64,000 bases of DNA from the NCBI RefSeq assembly GCF_016834655.1, contig NZ_JAENHP010000017.1, positions 62,001-126,000 of the forward strand, given 5' to 3'. Below the pieces are notes generated by a model that did not search any database, had not been told where the DNA came from, and saw only the letters and a list, made by a program, of their open reading frames with translations. Each line of letters starts with the position of its first letter. The first letter of the stretch is position 1. Shown here one piece after another: positions 50,068-57,938 of this stretch. The stretch comes from Paractinoplanes ovalisporus (GTDB taxonomy: Bacteria > Actinomycetota > Actinomycetes > Mycobacteriales > Micromonosporaceae). A program made the translations under genes and the position numbers.

Positions 50068-50133
50068 CCGTTCGTGTCGCGCTGATCGGGGCTCTTTCAT
50101 GACGGTTCGTGTCGGGCTGATCGGGGCTCTTTC
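50064..50133 (+). repeat. Two 35-bp repeats forming 12-codon mini-ORFs
   Basis: A 35-bp unit occurs twice ahead of the real start at 50134. Unit 1 begins ATG 50064 and reads MTVRVALIGALS then TGA (50100-50102). Unit 2 begins ATG 50099 and reads MTVRVGLIGALS then TGA (50135-50137). Each TGA overlaps the next ATG as ATGA. The unit joins the end of the upstream gene (G-A-L-S-stop) to the start of the downstream gene (MTVRVAL). Ribosomes ending the upstream gene could pass through both mini-ORFs by re-initiation before reaching 50134. Confidence 0.85.
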
Positions 50134-51222
50134 ATGACGGTTCGTGTCGCGCTTGTTGGCGCTAATGGGCATGGGCGGTGGCATCGGCGGACGATCGCTT
50201 CGCTGTCCGGGGTGTCGCTGGTCGGGCTGGCCGACGTGCGGCCGATCGACCCGCCGCCGGACGCGCCCTCGTTCACCGACCATCGGGCGTTGCTGGCCGA
50301 GACCAAGCCCGACGTCGTGGTGATCTGCACGCCGCCGCACACCCACCTGCCGATCGCCCTCGACGCCCTCGACGCCGGCTGCGACCTGCTGCTCGAGAAG
50401 CCGCCGGTCACCTCACTGGCCGCGCACCACACGCTGGTCGAGGCGGCCTCCCGGGCCGGGCGCGCGTGCCAGGTCGGTTTCCAGGCGCTGGGATCGCTGG
50501 CCTGGGCCCGCTTCCGGACGGCCCTCGACCCCTCCCTGACCGCCCTGACCGCGATCGCGTCGTGGAAGCGGGACGACGCCTATTACGCCCGCTCCCCCTG
50601 GGCCGGTCGCCGCACGGTGAACGGCCGGCCAGTGGTCGACGGCGCGCTGGTCAATCCGCTGGCCCACGCGGTGATGCAGGCCCTGGCGGCGGGGGCGGCG
50701 GCGGGCGCGGGGCGTCCTCGCCTGCTCGAGGTCGAGCGCTACCGGGTGCGGCCGATCGAGGTGGAGGACACGGCGTTCGCCCGCGTCACCTTCGAGAGCG
50801 GGCTGCCGTTGCTGGTCGCCGTCACCCTGGCCGGCGAGGATTTCATTCCGGGTGAGATCGAGGCCCGCGGTCCTTTCGGCCGGGCTCTGCTCGAATATCC
50901 CACCGACCGACTGGCGCTGCCCGGTGATCCGGCCCTGACCGAGGTTCCCGGCCGGGCCGACCTGCTGACCAATTTGCTCGCCCACCGGGTCGACGGTGCC
51001 CCGCTGCTGGTGCCGCTCGAATCCACCGTCGCGTTCACGACCGTGCTGGAGGCGCTGACCCTGCCCGACGCCGCCGTCCCGAAGTTGCTGAAGGTTCCCG
51101 GCCGGACGATCCCCGGGATCAACGACCTGCTGCGGGTTTCGGCCGACACACTGTCACTCCCCTCTGAACTGGGAGTTCCGTGGGCCGGCCGACCCGAGCG
51201 GCGTAGGTTGCCGGTCTCGTGA
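50134..51222 (+). CDS. Gfo/Idh/MocA-family oxidoreductase
   Basis: 362 residues. Rossmann motif VGANGHGRWH at the start; EKPPV near residue 90 carries the catalytic Lys. The C-terminal domain has DGALVNPLAHAVMQAL in place of the common G-x-x-x-D-x-x-x-H motif. It is only distantly similar to the family member at 44.7 kb. Last gene of the uronate operon. ATG 50134 begins after the 35-bp start repeats; translation start could equally be affected by the two copies before it. Confidence 0.88.
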   Translation: MTVRVALVGANGHGRWHRRTIASLSGVSLVGLADVRPIDPPPDAPSFTDHRALLAETKPDVVVICTPPHTHLPIALDALDAGCDLLLEKPPVTSLAAHHTLVEAASRAGRACQVGFQALGSLAWARFRTALDPSLTALTAIASWKRDDAYYARSPWAGRRTVNGRPVVDGALVNPLAHAVMQALAAGAAAGAGRPRLLEVERYRVRPIEVEDTAFARVTFESGLPLLVAVTLAGEDFIPGEIEARGPFGRALLEYPTDRLALPGDPALTEVPGRADLLTNLLAHRVDGAPLLVPLESTVAFTTVLEALTLPDAAVPKLLKVPGRTIPGINDLLRVSADTLSLPSELGVPWAGRPERRRLPVS

Positions 51223-51233
51223 CCTTTGCGGGG

Positions 51234-51710
51234 TCAGTATTGGAAGTGGTCGAACGTCCAGGTGCGCTCGCCCCAGACGGTGCAGAGCGGCGTGGTGCCG
51301 CTGAGCGTGAAGTACATCAGCATCTTCTTGCGCGTGTCCGGCCCGTACACGCCGTCCGTGTCGGTCTTCATCTTGCCCTGTGCGTAGATCAGCGCGTTCT
51401 TGGTGTTCTGGCCGAAATCGCCGTCGAGGGCGAGATTGCGCTGATAGCAGATGTTCAGGTTGGACTGCAGGCCCGTCACGGCCCCGCTGTTGTTGCCCTT
51501 GGAAAGAATGCAGTTGGTGCTCCTGCCCGAGGTGACCGGCACGTAGTTGGCGAGATATCCGCCCGACGTGAACTGCGCGGCCCGGGTGCACGAGACCGAG
51601 GCGGCAAGGCCCCCGGCCGGAACGTCGGCGCTGGCCGGGCCGGTCGCCGACAGGACGATCGCGAGGCCGGCCAGCACGGCCAGGGCGGCCCGTATCAGGA
51701 TTCTGCTCAT
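51234..51710 (-). CDS. Secreted peptidoglycan-binding-like protein
   Basis: 158 residues. A signal peptide (residues 1-29, cleavage near ASA-DVP) precedes a domain with VTGLQSNLNICYQRNLALDGDFGQNTKNAL and DTDGVYGPDTRKKM. This is the helix-turn pattern of PG_binding_1 repeats (L-Q-x-x-L, then D-G-x-F/Y-G-x-x-T). Four cysteines. It probably binds cell wall or acts as a secreted inhibitor. GGAGAGGAAG precedes ATG 51710; an ATG nine codons earlier lacks a signal-like start. Confidence 0.82.
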   Translation of the reverse strand: MSRILIRAALAVLAGLAIVLSATGPASADVPAGGLAASVSCTRAAQFTSGGYLANYVPVTSGRSTNCILSKGNNSGAVTGLQSNLNICYQRNLALDGDFGQNTKNALIYAQGKMKTDTDGVYGPDTRKKMLMYFTLSGTTPLCTVWGERTWTFDHFQY

Positions 51711-51808
51711 GGAATTCTTCCTCTCCCCGTTTTCCACTATGGAGCGGAATCTATGACCGCAATTCGACGACAGTCAATGAACCGTTCGGGGGAGATGACT
51801 TTCTCCGT

Positions 51809-51877
51809 CATCGAATCAGAACAGCCTTCTTGATCGAATCAGGACGGGCTGCTTGATCGAATCAAGGCGGGCGGGAT
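51809..51877. repeat. 23-bp repeats seeded from the MFS gene 3' end
   Basis: Three units of 23 bp (51809, 51832, 51855) share TSATCGAATCARRRC. The stop codon (51839-51841) and last codons (R-S-S-S-P-S) of the leftward MFS gene sit inside the second and third units; the first lies beyond the gene. Confidence 0.75.
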
Positions 51878-53191
51878 GCCGTTGCGAGGGGTGCGCTCGA
51901 CCCAGGCCACGATCGGAGCCGCCGCGGCCCAGGCAGCCAGGAAGATGGCCGCGATCAGCCACCAGCCCCAGCCGCCGGTATGGATGGCCAGGAACGTGAG
52001 GGAGGCCGGGCCGATCATCTTGGTCACGCCGCCGACCGACTTGCTGGCGCCCATGTAGGCGCCGCGCTGGTCCGGGGGTGGGATCTCGGTCTGCAGGTAC
52101 CACTGGGCGCCCGACATCCACAGCTCAGTGGCCGTCAGCAACACGATCGCGGCCGCCAGCAGCGCGATCGTCACCCAGCCGTGGGTGGCGCCGCTGAGCG
52201 CGACCACCGGGCAGGCCGCGACCGAGGCCAGCGCGGCCCAGCGCAGCAACCGGGTCGAGCCGGCCAGGCTGTCGGCGCCGCGGGTGGCCCGCACCTGCAA
52301 CGCCACGGCCATGACCGTGTTGATCGCGAAGAGCACGCCGAGCAGCGGTCTCGGCGCGTCGGTCATGGTGATCGCCCAGAGCGGCACCACCTCGCCGAAG
52401 AGCGTCGCGTTCAGCCAGAGCACCCCGAACAGCGAGGCGAGCGCGGTGTAGGGGTGATCGCGTAGGACGCCCCAGGGGCTGGGTTTCTTCGCCTTCTCCG
52501 CGTACGGCGTGGTGCTCTCCGTTGGCGTGGTGCTCTCTGCTTTTGGTGCGGTGCTCCCCGCGTACGGCGTGTTGCTCTCTGCTTGTGGTTCGGTTGCCGG
52601 TGTCGCGGGCATGCGGGACACGAAGATTGCGTTGAGGACGAGGCCCACCGCGTTGGCCAGCACCAGCACGAGCAGCCCCGCCCGCGAGTCGAGAGCAAGT
52701 GCCGCGGCGCCGAGCCCCGAGCCGACCGTGAAGCCCACATTCAGGTACGCCCGGGTGAACGCCATCGTGCGTACGCGGTCCTCACGCCGCAGGGCCGCCG
52801 CCGTATAGACGATGCGCCCCGAGTTGGCGAGCGTGTCCGCCGCCGCCTCAAGCGTGATCAGCAGAATGAACGTCCAGAACCCCGACGTGAACGGGTAGAG
52901 CGCGAAGGTGGCCGCCCCACCCAGCGCACCGAGCACCCAGGCCCGGCGCCCACCGATCCGGTCGGCCAGATGCCCCAGAGGCAACGAGCCGACGAGCCCG
53001 ACCAGCCCCGCAACACTGAACCCGATGCCCACCTGGATCGGCGACAACCCGACGTACAGCGTGAAGAAGACGACGCTGCCGGTGAGAAACGTGCCCCCAC
53101 CGATCCCCAGCACGGCCGACTGGGTGGCCAGCCGCCGAGGCAACCCGGCGGGCGGCAGCACAGAACGCAAAGATCCCCGTAAATCCCCCAT
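51839..53191 (-). CDS. MFS transporter
   Basis: 450 residues, twelve predicted helices. The loop after helix 2 reads GHLADRIGGRRAW, the MFS motif A (G-x-x-x-D-R-x-G-x-R). The central cytoplasmic loop (about residues 195-230) is a low-complexity insertion of A-E-S-T-T-P and P-Y-A units, also repetitive in DNA (52500-52590). Drug or metabolite efflux is the likely role. ATG 53191 lacks a clear ribosome site. Convergent with nothing; its promoter region borders the broken NTPase gene. Confidence 0.85.
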   Translation of the reverse strand: MGDLRGSLRSVLPPAGLPRRLATQSAVLGIGGGTFLTGSVVFFTLYVGLSPIQVGIGFSVAGLVGLVGSLPLGHLADRIGGRRAWVLGALGGAATFALYPFTSGFWTFILLITLEAAADTLANSGRIVYTAAALRREDRVRTMAFTRAYLNVGFTVGSGLGAAALALDSRAGLLVLVLANAVGLVLNAIFVSRMPATPATEPQAESNTPYAGSTAPKAESTTPTESTTPYAEKAKKPSPWGVLRDHPYTALASLFGVLWLNATLFGEVVPLWAITMTDAPRPLLGVLFAINTVMAVALQVRATRGADSLAGSTRLLRWAALASVAACPVVALSGATHGWVTIALLAAAIVLLTATELWMSGAQWYLQTEIPPPDQRGAYMGASKSVGGVTKMIGPASLTFLAIHTGGWGWWLIAAIFLAAWAAAAPIVAWVERTPRNGIPPALIRSSSPS

Positions 53192-53383
53192 AGCCGCATC
53201 GCACCATGATCAACACAAGCGCCGCAACCCCGTTCCCCACGCCAACGCCAGCGTCTGCTCGTCGTCTGACAGCTCGCCGTAGCCTTCCCTCCAAGGCAGA
53301 GGCCCGACCGCTACCTTCTCGCGGCCTCCGTCGGTCTCACGCCGTCGAACAAGACAAACGTCGTCAGCGACTTCGCGCCTTTC

Positions 53384-54700
53384 GTGAAGACCCCGGCTGA
53401 CGTCTACGGCCGGCACGATCTGATCGGAGCGCTGAGAGACCGGCCCGGGCTCGTCGAACGGCACTTTCGGCTCTGGCTGAGCAGCACGGCGGTGCTACAG
53501 ACCGTTCTCAACAAGGCCGCTCACCTGCGATCGTCGTGGCTTCGGGACGAGTTGATGCGCATCGCCGACACCTTCGTACCGCACGACGGATTCGAACGCG
53601 CCCGCGAAATGCTCGGCACTCAGCACGTCTGTGTGATCACGGGCGCGCCCCGCGTCGGCAAGACCACGGTCGCCATGATGCTCGCGTACTGGCTCATGGG
53701 TCAGGACTACCAGGTCCACGAGATCACAAGGGACGTGGACGAGATTCATGATCTGTGGCGTGATGACGAACCGCAGATGTTTCTCTACGACGACTTCCTC
53801 GGCCGGACCATGCTGGACCAGCCGAACCGCAACGAGGACCGCCGGCTGGTCTCGCTCATCCGCCGCATCCGGGAGACACCCGGTAAGGCGTTCGTCATGA
53901 CCACACGCGAGCACATCCTGAACCAGGCTCGCCTGCGGTCCGACCAGCTCGACGGCCGGGATGTGACGGTCGCGACCAGCGCCGTGGAACTGACCGATCT
54001 CGACATGGGTGTGCGCGGGCAGATCGTCTACAACTACGTGTCGCGCAGCGCGATCGCGCTGCAGGAGAAGGCCCGGTTCGCCGATCCCACGGTTTGGCGG
54101 CCGATCGTTACGCACCGGAAGTTCAACCCCCGGCTGATTCAGGAAACATTGCGCCTCGCCGACACGCATGATCGGGACGTAGCCGCTCTCATGCGAGCGA
54201 ACCTGGAAGATCCGCTGCACATCTGGGAGCGCATTGTTGAGCACGAACTGCCCGACGAAGCCGTGCATCTGCTGGAGGTTCTGTTTCTCGACGACGGAGC
54301 GTCCGTCGACGAGCTGGCCCGGTCCTGGTCGGAGTACCGACGAAGCATGGGGCGAGGATCCGACCGCCGCCTCTACCGTCAAGCTGTGGGACTACTCGAC
54401 GGATCACTGATCCGCATCGAACGAGAGTCCGTCAGCTTCCACAACCCGTCCGTGGAGGACTACTTCCGTCATCATCTCAGTGTCGGCCGAGCGGACTTCT
54501 CGGCCATCCTGGACATCGTCGAGAACTCGCAGCAGACGTACCGCCTGATGGAGATCGCGGCCGCCACCGGAGGAGAGGACGTTCTCAGTTTCCTGCGGAA
54601 CAATCGCGGGCGCATCGAAAGCGCGATCGTCAGTGCCCACCAGGAAACGACGTACGGATTTGTTGGTCAGCACGAGGACGAGGGCGCCTACCTGGACTGA
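53384..54700 (+). CDS. nSTAND3-like P-loop NTPase, N-terminally truncated
   Basis: 438 residues from GTG 53384. The start DVYGRHDLIGALRDRPGLVERHFRLWLSS is the region that normally joins a Mrr-type nuclease domain to nSTAND3. Walker A GAPRVGKTT lies near residues 87-95, Walker B in MFLYDDFLG near 132, and a sensor-like VMTTRE near 167. A helical region follows with DYFRHHL. Such proteins are suspected defence ATPases. The missing nuclease domain and the in-frame TGA at the end suggest it is a remnant; expression as a lone NTPase cannot be excluded. Confidence 0.7.
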   Translation: MKTPADVYGRHDLIGALRDRPGLVERHFRLWLSSTAVLQTVLNKAAHLRSSWLRDELMRIADTFVPHDGFERAREMLGTQHVCVITGAPRVGKTTVAMMLAYWLMGQDYQVHEITRDVDEIHDLWRDDEPQMFLYDDFLGRTMLDQPNRNEDRRLVSLIRRIRETPGKAFVMTTREHILNQARLRSDQLDGRDVTVATSAVELTDLDMGVRGQIVYNYVSRSAIALQEKARFADPTVWRPIVTHRKFNPRLIQETLRLADTHDRDVAALMRANLEDPLHIWERIVEHELPDEAVHLLEVLFLDDGASVDELARSWSEYRRSMGRGSDRRLYRQAVGLLDGSLIRIERESVSFHNPSVEDYFRHHLSVGRADFSAILDIVENSQQTYRLMEIAAATGGEDVLSFLRNNRGRIESAIVSAHQETTYGFVGQHEDEGAYLD

Positions 54701-54751
54701 CTGCTATCAGCGGCCGAGCTCCTGAACTCCCCTCGGCTCGTCGAGGACCTC

Positions 54752-55270
54752 ATGTCAGAGAGCAGTGAGCTTTCCCTGCACGAGATCAGCCCACCGCTGA
54801 TTTGGCTGGCCAATGTGCTTCTGTCGCATGACATGGTGCCGGGCGAGTTCGCGGTTGCCTTCCGGCAGAGGGTTGGAGGTCGTCTCGTCGAGGCGATCGA
54901 CGATGCCGTCGGCCAAGGGAGTCTGTCGTACGCGATCGACTTGTACGACATGGTCGAGAGTCTGCACAGCTTCATCGCCGACGCCGAGCCGTTTCACTCG
55001 ATCGCCGGACTGATCTCGGAAAGGCTCGAGGAGCTGACCGACCTCCCCGAGCACGAGATCTCGGCGAGCGTCGTGGACGAGCTGGAAGATCTGCTCGACT
55101 ATTTGGACAAGGGTTTCGCGCCGCACGTGGACACCTCGCTTGCGGAAGAGATCGTCGGGCGCATGAAGGATCGCGATGACCATCCGCCGACTCAGCAGCC
55201 GCGATCACGACCCGCGGATTCCGATGTCGACGCTGTTGCCGCATTGATGCGACGGCTCGGCGAGGCTTAG
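54752..55270 (+). CDS. C-terminal part of the broken NTPase gene, or small acidic protein
   Basis: 172 residues from ATG 54752, strongly acidic and helical (VDELEDLLDYLDKGF). It is in the same reading frame as the NTPase upstream: 51 bases separate the TGA at 54700 from this ATG, with no other stop, and those codons read as ordinary protein (AELLNSPRLVEDL). It is therefore best seen as the detached C-terminal domain. No ribosome site precedes ATG 54752. The end overlaps the convergent S41 peptidase gene by four bases. Confidence 0.6.
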   Translation: MSESSELSLHEISPPLIWLANVLLSHDMVPGEFAVAFRQRVGGRLVEAIDDAVGQGSLSYAIDLYDMVESLHSFIADAEPFHSIAGLISERLEELTDLPEHEISASVVDELEDLLDYLDKGFAPHVDTSLAEEIVGRMKDRDDHPPTQQPRSRPADSDVDAVAALMRRLGEA

Positions 55271-57153
55271 TCCTCCAGCGTTCGCAGGAGGCGCAAGGTG
55301 TCGCCTCTACGAACGAACGTGCGCAACGCGACCAGGTCGGTGCGGTCGAAACCGCGTACGCGGACCTCGCGAGCGCCGGCGCAACCGGTCACCACGACCG
55401 GTTTGCCGTCGAGGTCGGCGCTGCATCGGGGACGGCCGTCGACCTCGATGTCGGCCCGGGTCACGCCGAGCACGTCGAAGACCGCCTTGAGCTCGCCCGC
55501 CGCCTCCGAGAGCGACACGTCGAACCGGCGGGCCGGCGCCTTTTCGAGCAGCGCCACGGCGGCCGCCATCAGGTCGGCGTCGTCGGCCAGGATGTCGCGG
55601 CGGGTGGTGACATGCAGTTCGTCCGGCACGACGCCGTAGTCCTCCAGCGGCGTGCCCGCGTTCGGGCCGACCCGCAGCACGCGCCGGATCACCAGGGACA
55701 AGCCGGCGCCCAGGGGCAGCGGCTTGTAGGGCGTGCTGGGCTGGGCGTCGAGCGCCCCGATCAGGTCGCCGAGCTGCCAGATGTTGCCGCCGCCGGCGCC
55801 GGTGTTGCCGTCGGTGCCGAGCACCTGTCCGATGCCGTTGTCCTGGAAGCCGGCGGCGAAGATGTCGGTGGCCGAATAGCAACGGGCGTCGGTGAGCAGC
55901 ACGATCGGGCCGAAGTACGACTGGGGCACCGCCCGGAAATACTCCGGTTGGGTGAAGGGGATGCCCGCCGAGTAGGGGGCACCCGAGTCGAGCGCCTGGT
56001 CCATCGAAGGCACCCAGGGCTGCAGATCGTCGACGGCCCGGCACAGGCGCAGGTTGAGCGCGGTGGCCGCGAACTGGGCCGGCTCCGGCTCGACCGGCCG
56101 GGCGGTGAGCGCCTGCAGGCACAGCTCGGAGGCCATGACCGCGCCGCCGCCGTTGCCGCGCACGTCGAGCACCAGACCCTCCGGGGGCAGGGCCTCGAGC
56201 AGCCGGGCGAACTCCTGAACGAACGCGACGATGCCGCCCGGCGGAGGCAGGAAGGTCCGGATCCGCAGGTGCCCGACCGTCCGGCCGCCTACGGTGACGC
56301 GCCGCGCCTCGAAGACGGTGGCCAGCTCGGGCGACACCGGCACGCTGTCGGGGCCGGCCAGGGCGGGCTGCCCGGTCTCTTCGGCGGCGAGGGCGGCCGG
56401 GGCGAACAGTTCGGCCCGCAGCCGGGCCAGCTGGGCACCTTCGACGTCGACGCCGATCGGGGTGCCGGCCGTGTCGGCGGCGGTGTCGGCGCTGGCCGCG
56501 ATCGGCGTCGCACTCCACACCATGCGGGTCTCGCGCGGCTGGTTCCGCTCGTCGAGGAACCCGATCGTGATCCAGTCCTCGTCGGGCGGCGCCGCGAAGG
56601 CCAGCGACCGTACGGTGAACATCTGCAGCGCGCGGGCGTGGCGGGCGTCCGGGTTGGCGCCCGGCAGCCGTTCGCCGAACCGTTCGACGGCGCGGGCGAT
56701 CGGCACACCGTTCCAATAGGTCACCTCGACGCCGAAGACGAACCCGTCCCGGTCGAGCTCGGGTGCGTCGGCCTGCCGGCGGCTCACCAGGTAACGCCGG
56801 CGGCCGTCCTCGGTGAACTCCTTGAGCAGGAACGGAAGGAACACCGCGGCGCCCCCGAACGGCTGCGGCAACGAATAGCGGGTGTGCAGGTCACGCAGCG
56901 AGTTGAAGATGTCCACGAGCTCGGCGTGCATCCGGAACTCGAGCTCCGCGCTGCCGCGGTCGAGGCGCTGGGCGAGCAACCGCAGGCGCTGCAACGGGTT
57001 GATGCCGTAGCGGGCCATCTTGAACGGCAGCAGCGCGTAGTTCTGCTCCAGCACGAGCAGCGCCTGCTCGACGATCAGTTTGCGCTGCTCGCGGGTCAGA
57101 CGCCCGACTTCGGTCGCGCCGAGAAAGTCGGTCAGCGTGACCGCCTGGGTCAT
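55267..57153 (-). CDS. S41-family peptidase
   Basis: 628 residues. The C-terminal half holds the tail-specific-protease core: LVLDVRGNGGGAVMASE, then ARCYSATDIFAAGFQDNGIG with the likely catalytic Ser, then GTDGNTGAGGG. The Lys of the classical Ser/Lys dyad is not obvious. Residues 1-130 are a helical N-terminal domain (MTQAVTLTDFLGATEVGRLTREQRKL). No signal peptide, so it acts in the cytoplasm or is exported by another route. ATG 57153 with GGAGGGGG upstream; a longer start adds a Cys/Trp-rich piece unlike the family. Confidence 0.82.
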   Translation of the reverse strand: MTQAVTLTDFLGATEVGRLTREQRKLIVEQALLVLEQNYALLPFKMARYGINPLQRLRLLAQRLDRGSAELEFRMHAELVDIFNSLRDLHTRYSLPQPFGGAAVFLPFLLKEFTEDGRRRYLVSRRQADAPELDRDGFVFGVEVTYWNGVPIARAVERFGERLPGANPDARHARALQMFTVRSLAFAAPPDEDWITIGFLDERNQPRETRMVWSATPIAASADTAADTAGTPIGVDVEGAQLARLRAELFAPAALAAEETGQPALAGPDSVPVSPELATVFEARRVTVGGRTVGHLRIRTFLPPPGGIVAFVQEFARLLEALPPEGLVLDVRGNGGGAVMASELCLQALTARPVEPEPAQFAATALNLRLCRAVDDLQPWVPSMDQALDSGAPYSAGIPFTQPEYFRAVPQSYFGPIVLLTDARCYSATDIFAAGFQDNGIGQVLGTDGNTGAGGGNIWQLGDLIGALDAQPSTPYKPLPLGAGLSLVIRRVLRVGPNAGTPLEDYGVVPDELHVTTRRDILADDADLMAAAVALLEKAPARRFDVSLSEAAGELKAVFDVLGVTRADIEVDGRPRCSADLDGKPVVVTGCAGAREVRVRGFDRTDLVALRTFVRRGDTLRLLRTLED

Positions 57154-57470
57154 GTGCGTCCCCCTCCACCACGGCGTGACGGCCCTCAGCGTAGATCCGC
57201 CGGGCACACACGCCACTGTCCGATCAAGGACGCACACCGCTCTCCGGAGAACCCCAGAACGCCGTGGGCGACGTCACTCACATTTGCCGACGCTCCGGAG
57301 ATGCCCGATTTTGTGAGGGCGATGTGGCGGGATCTTTTCACGATGACCACGAACCGTTTGAGGCGTGCGTCGACGGTCGATCCAAATGCTCCAAAGCGTG
57401 AATTTCGCGTCGCCGAGCGGGAGAAGGCATGCCGCCCTCCATGCTGATGCGTTGAGACTTGCCCCTGAAA
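57154..57470. other. Intergenic, nothing clear
   Basis: The promoter region of the S41 gene and the left side of a LacI-gene remnant. I see no hairpin, repeat or gene. Short frames crossing it have no ribosome site. Confidence 0.4.
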
Positions 57471-57545
57471 TCAGACATTCCTGGCCACGTCGTAGCTGAT
57501 CGACAGGTCGTCGAAGCCGATGACACCAGGAGAGCCGGCTGTGCG
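57471..57545 (-). pseudogene. Fragment of a LacI-family repressor gene
   Basis: On the minus strand this stretch reads RTAGSPGVIGFDDLSIS, then YDVARNV and a stop. The repressor 400 bases to the right contains RTAGRFLSVIGFDDMPIARDV, so order and spacing match the conserved effector-domain segment. Nothing before or after continues the homology. It is a leftover of a second LacI gene or of a partial duplication. Confidence 0.65.
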
Positions 57546-57876
57546 CGGAAAGGCAGTCGCCGTGATCAGGGATGAGGTTCGCGACTTTGTCCGGCTGGGG
57601 CCGCTGACCTCGGAGCTCGATGACTCGGAAGAGGGTGACGAGGCCTTCGAGGAGATGGAGCGTGCGCTTCATGCGATCGAGAAGCCGGTCACCGACGAGG
57701 AAGCCCGGCTCCTGCTCGGATCCTTCGGTGAAGACGCTTCATTCGGTCTGGCGTGGACTCTCCTGCATCTGATCGAGTCGGCCCCGTCGCCGCCGGTTGT
57801 GTCTGAGCCGCCGGCCGGGGCGAATCCCTGGATCGAGATGATGTGGGTCCGCTATCGGAACCGCCGTGCTGACTGA
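57541..57876 (+). CDS. Small hypothetical protein
   Basis: About 111 residues from GTG 57541, preceded by AGGAGAG; a GTG at 57562 is an alternative, since the first site lies in the LacI remnant. Features: IRDEVRDFVRLGPLTSE, PVTDEEARLLL, and FGLAWTLLHLIESAP. The last block is familiar from many short actinobacterial proteins of unknown function, often near toxin or immunity genes. Predicted cytoplasmic and helical. Confidence 0.65.
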   Translation: MRGKAVAVIRDEVRDFVRLGPLTSELDDSEEGDEAFEEMERALHAIEKPVTDEEARLLLGSFGEDASFGLAWTLLHLIESAPSPPVVSEPPAGANPWIEMMWVRYRNRRAD

Positions 57877-57938
57877 TGTGCTCCAGGGTGCTTGTTCAGC
57901 CTTTGACTGTCGTCCCGGGCATGCATGCGAGCCGAATC

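Larger units (their letters stand above)
53270..55270 (+). pseudogene. Broken nSTAND3-type NTPase gene (whole reading frame)
   Basis: A single frame runs from just after TGA 53267-53269 to 55270, broken only by one TGA at 54698-54700. Before the first usable start (GTG 53384) the frame already encodes DRYLLAASVGLTP and VVSDFAPFV, which I recognise as the linker between the Mrr-like nuclease domain and the nSTAND3 NTPase domain of larger proteins. The nuclease half is absent. The codons after the internal TGA continue without a gap into the 172-residue frame downstream. Both facts point to a 5'-truncated, nonsense-mutated gene. Confidence 0.65.

Noticed and set aside
54698..54700. In-frame TGA considered as selenocysteine
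   Set aside because: No SECIS-like hairpin directly follows, the protein family is not a selenoprotein family, and the gene is already truncated at its 5' end.
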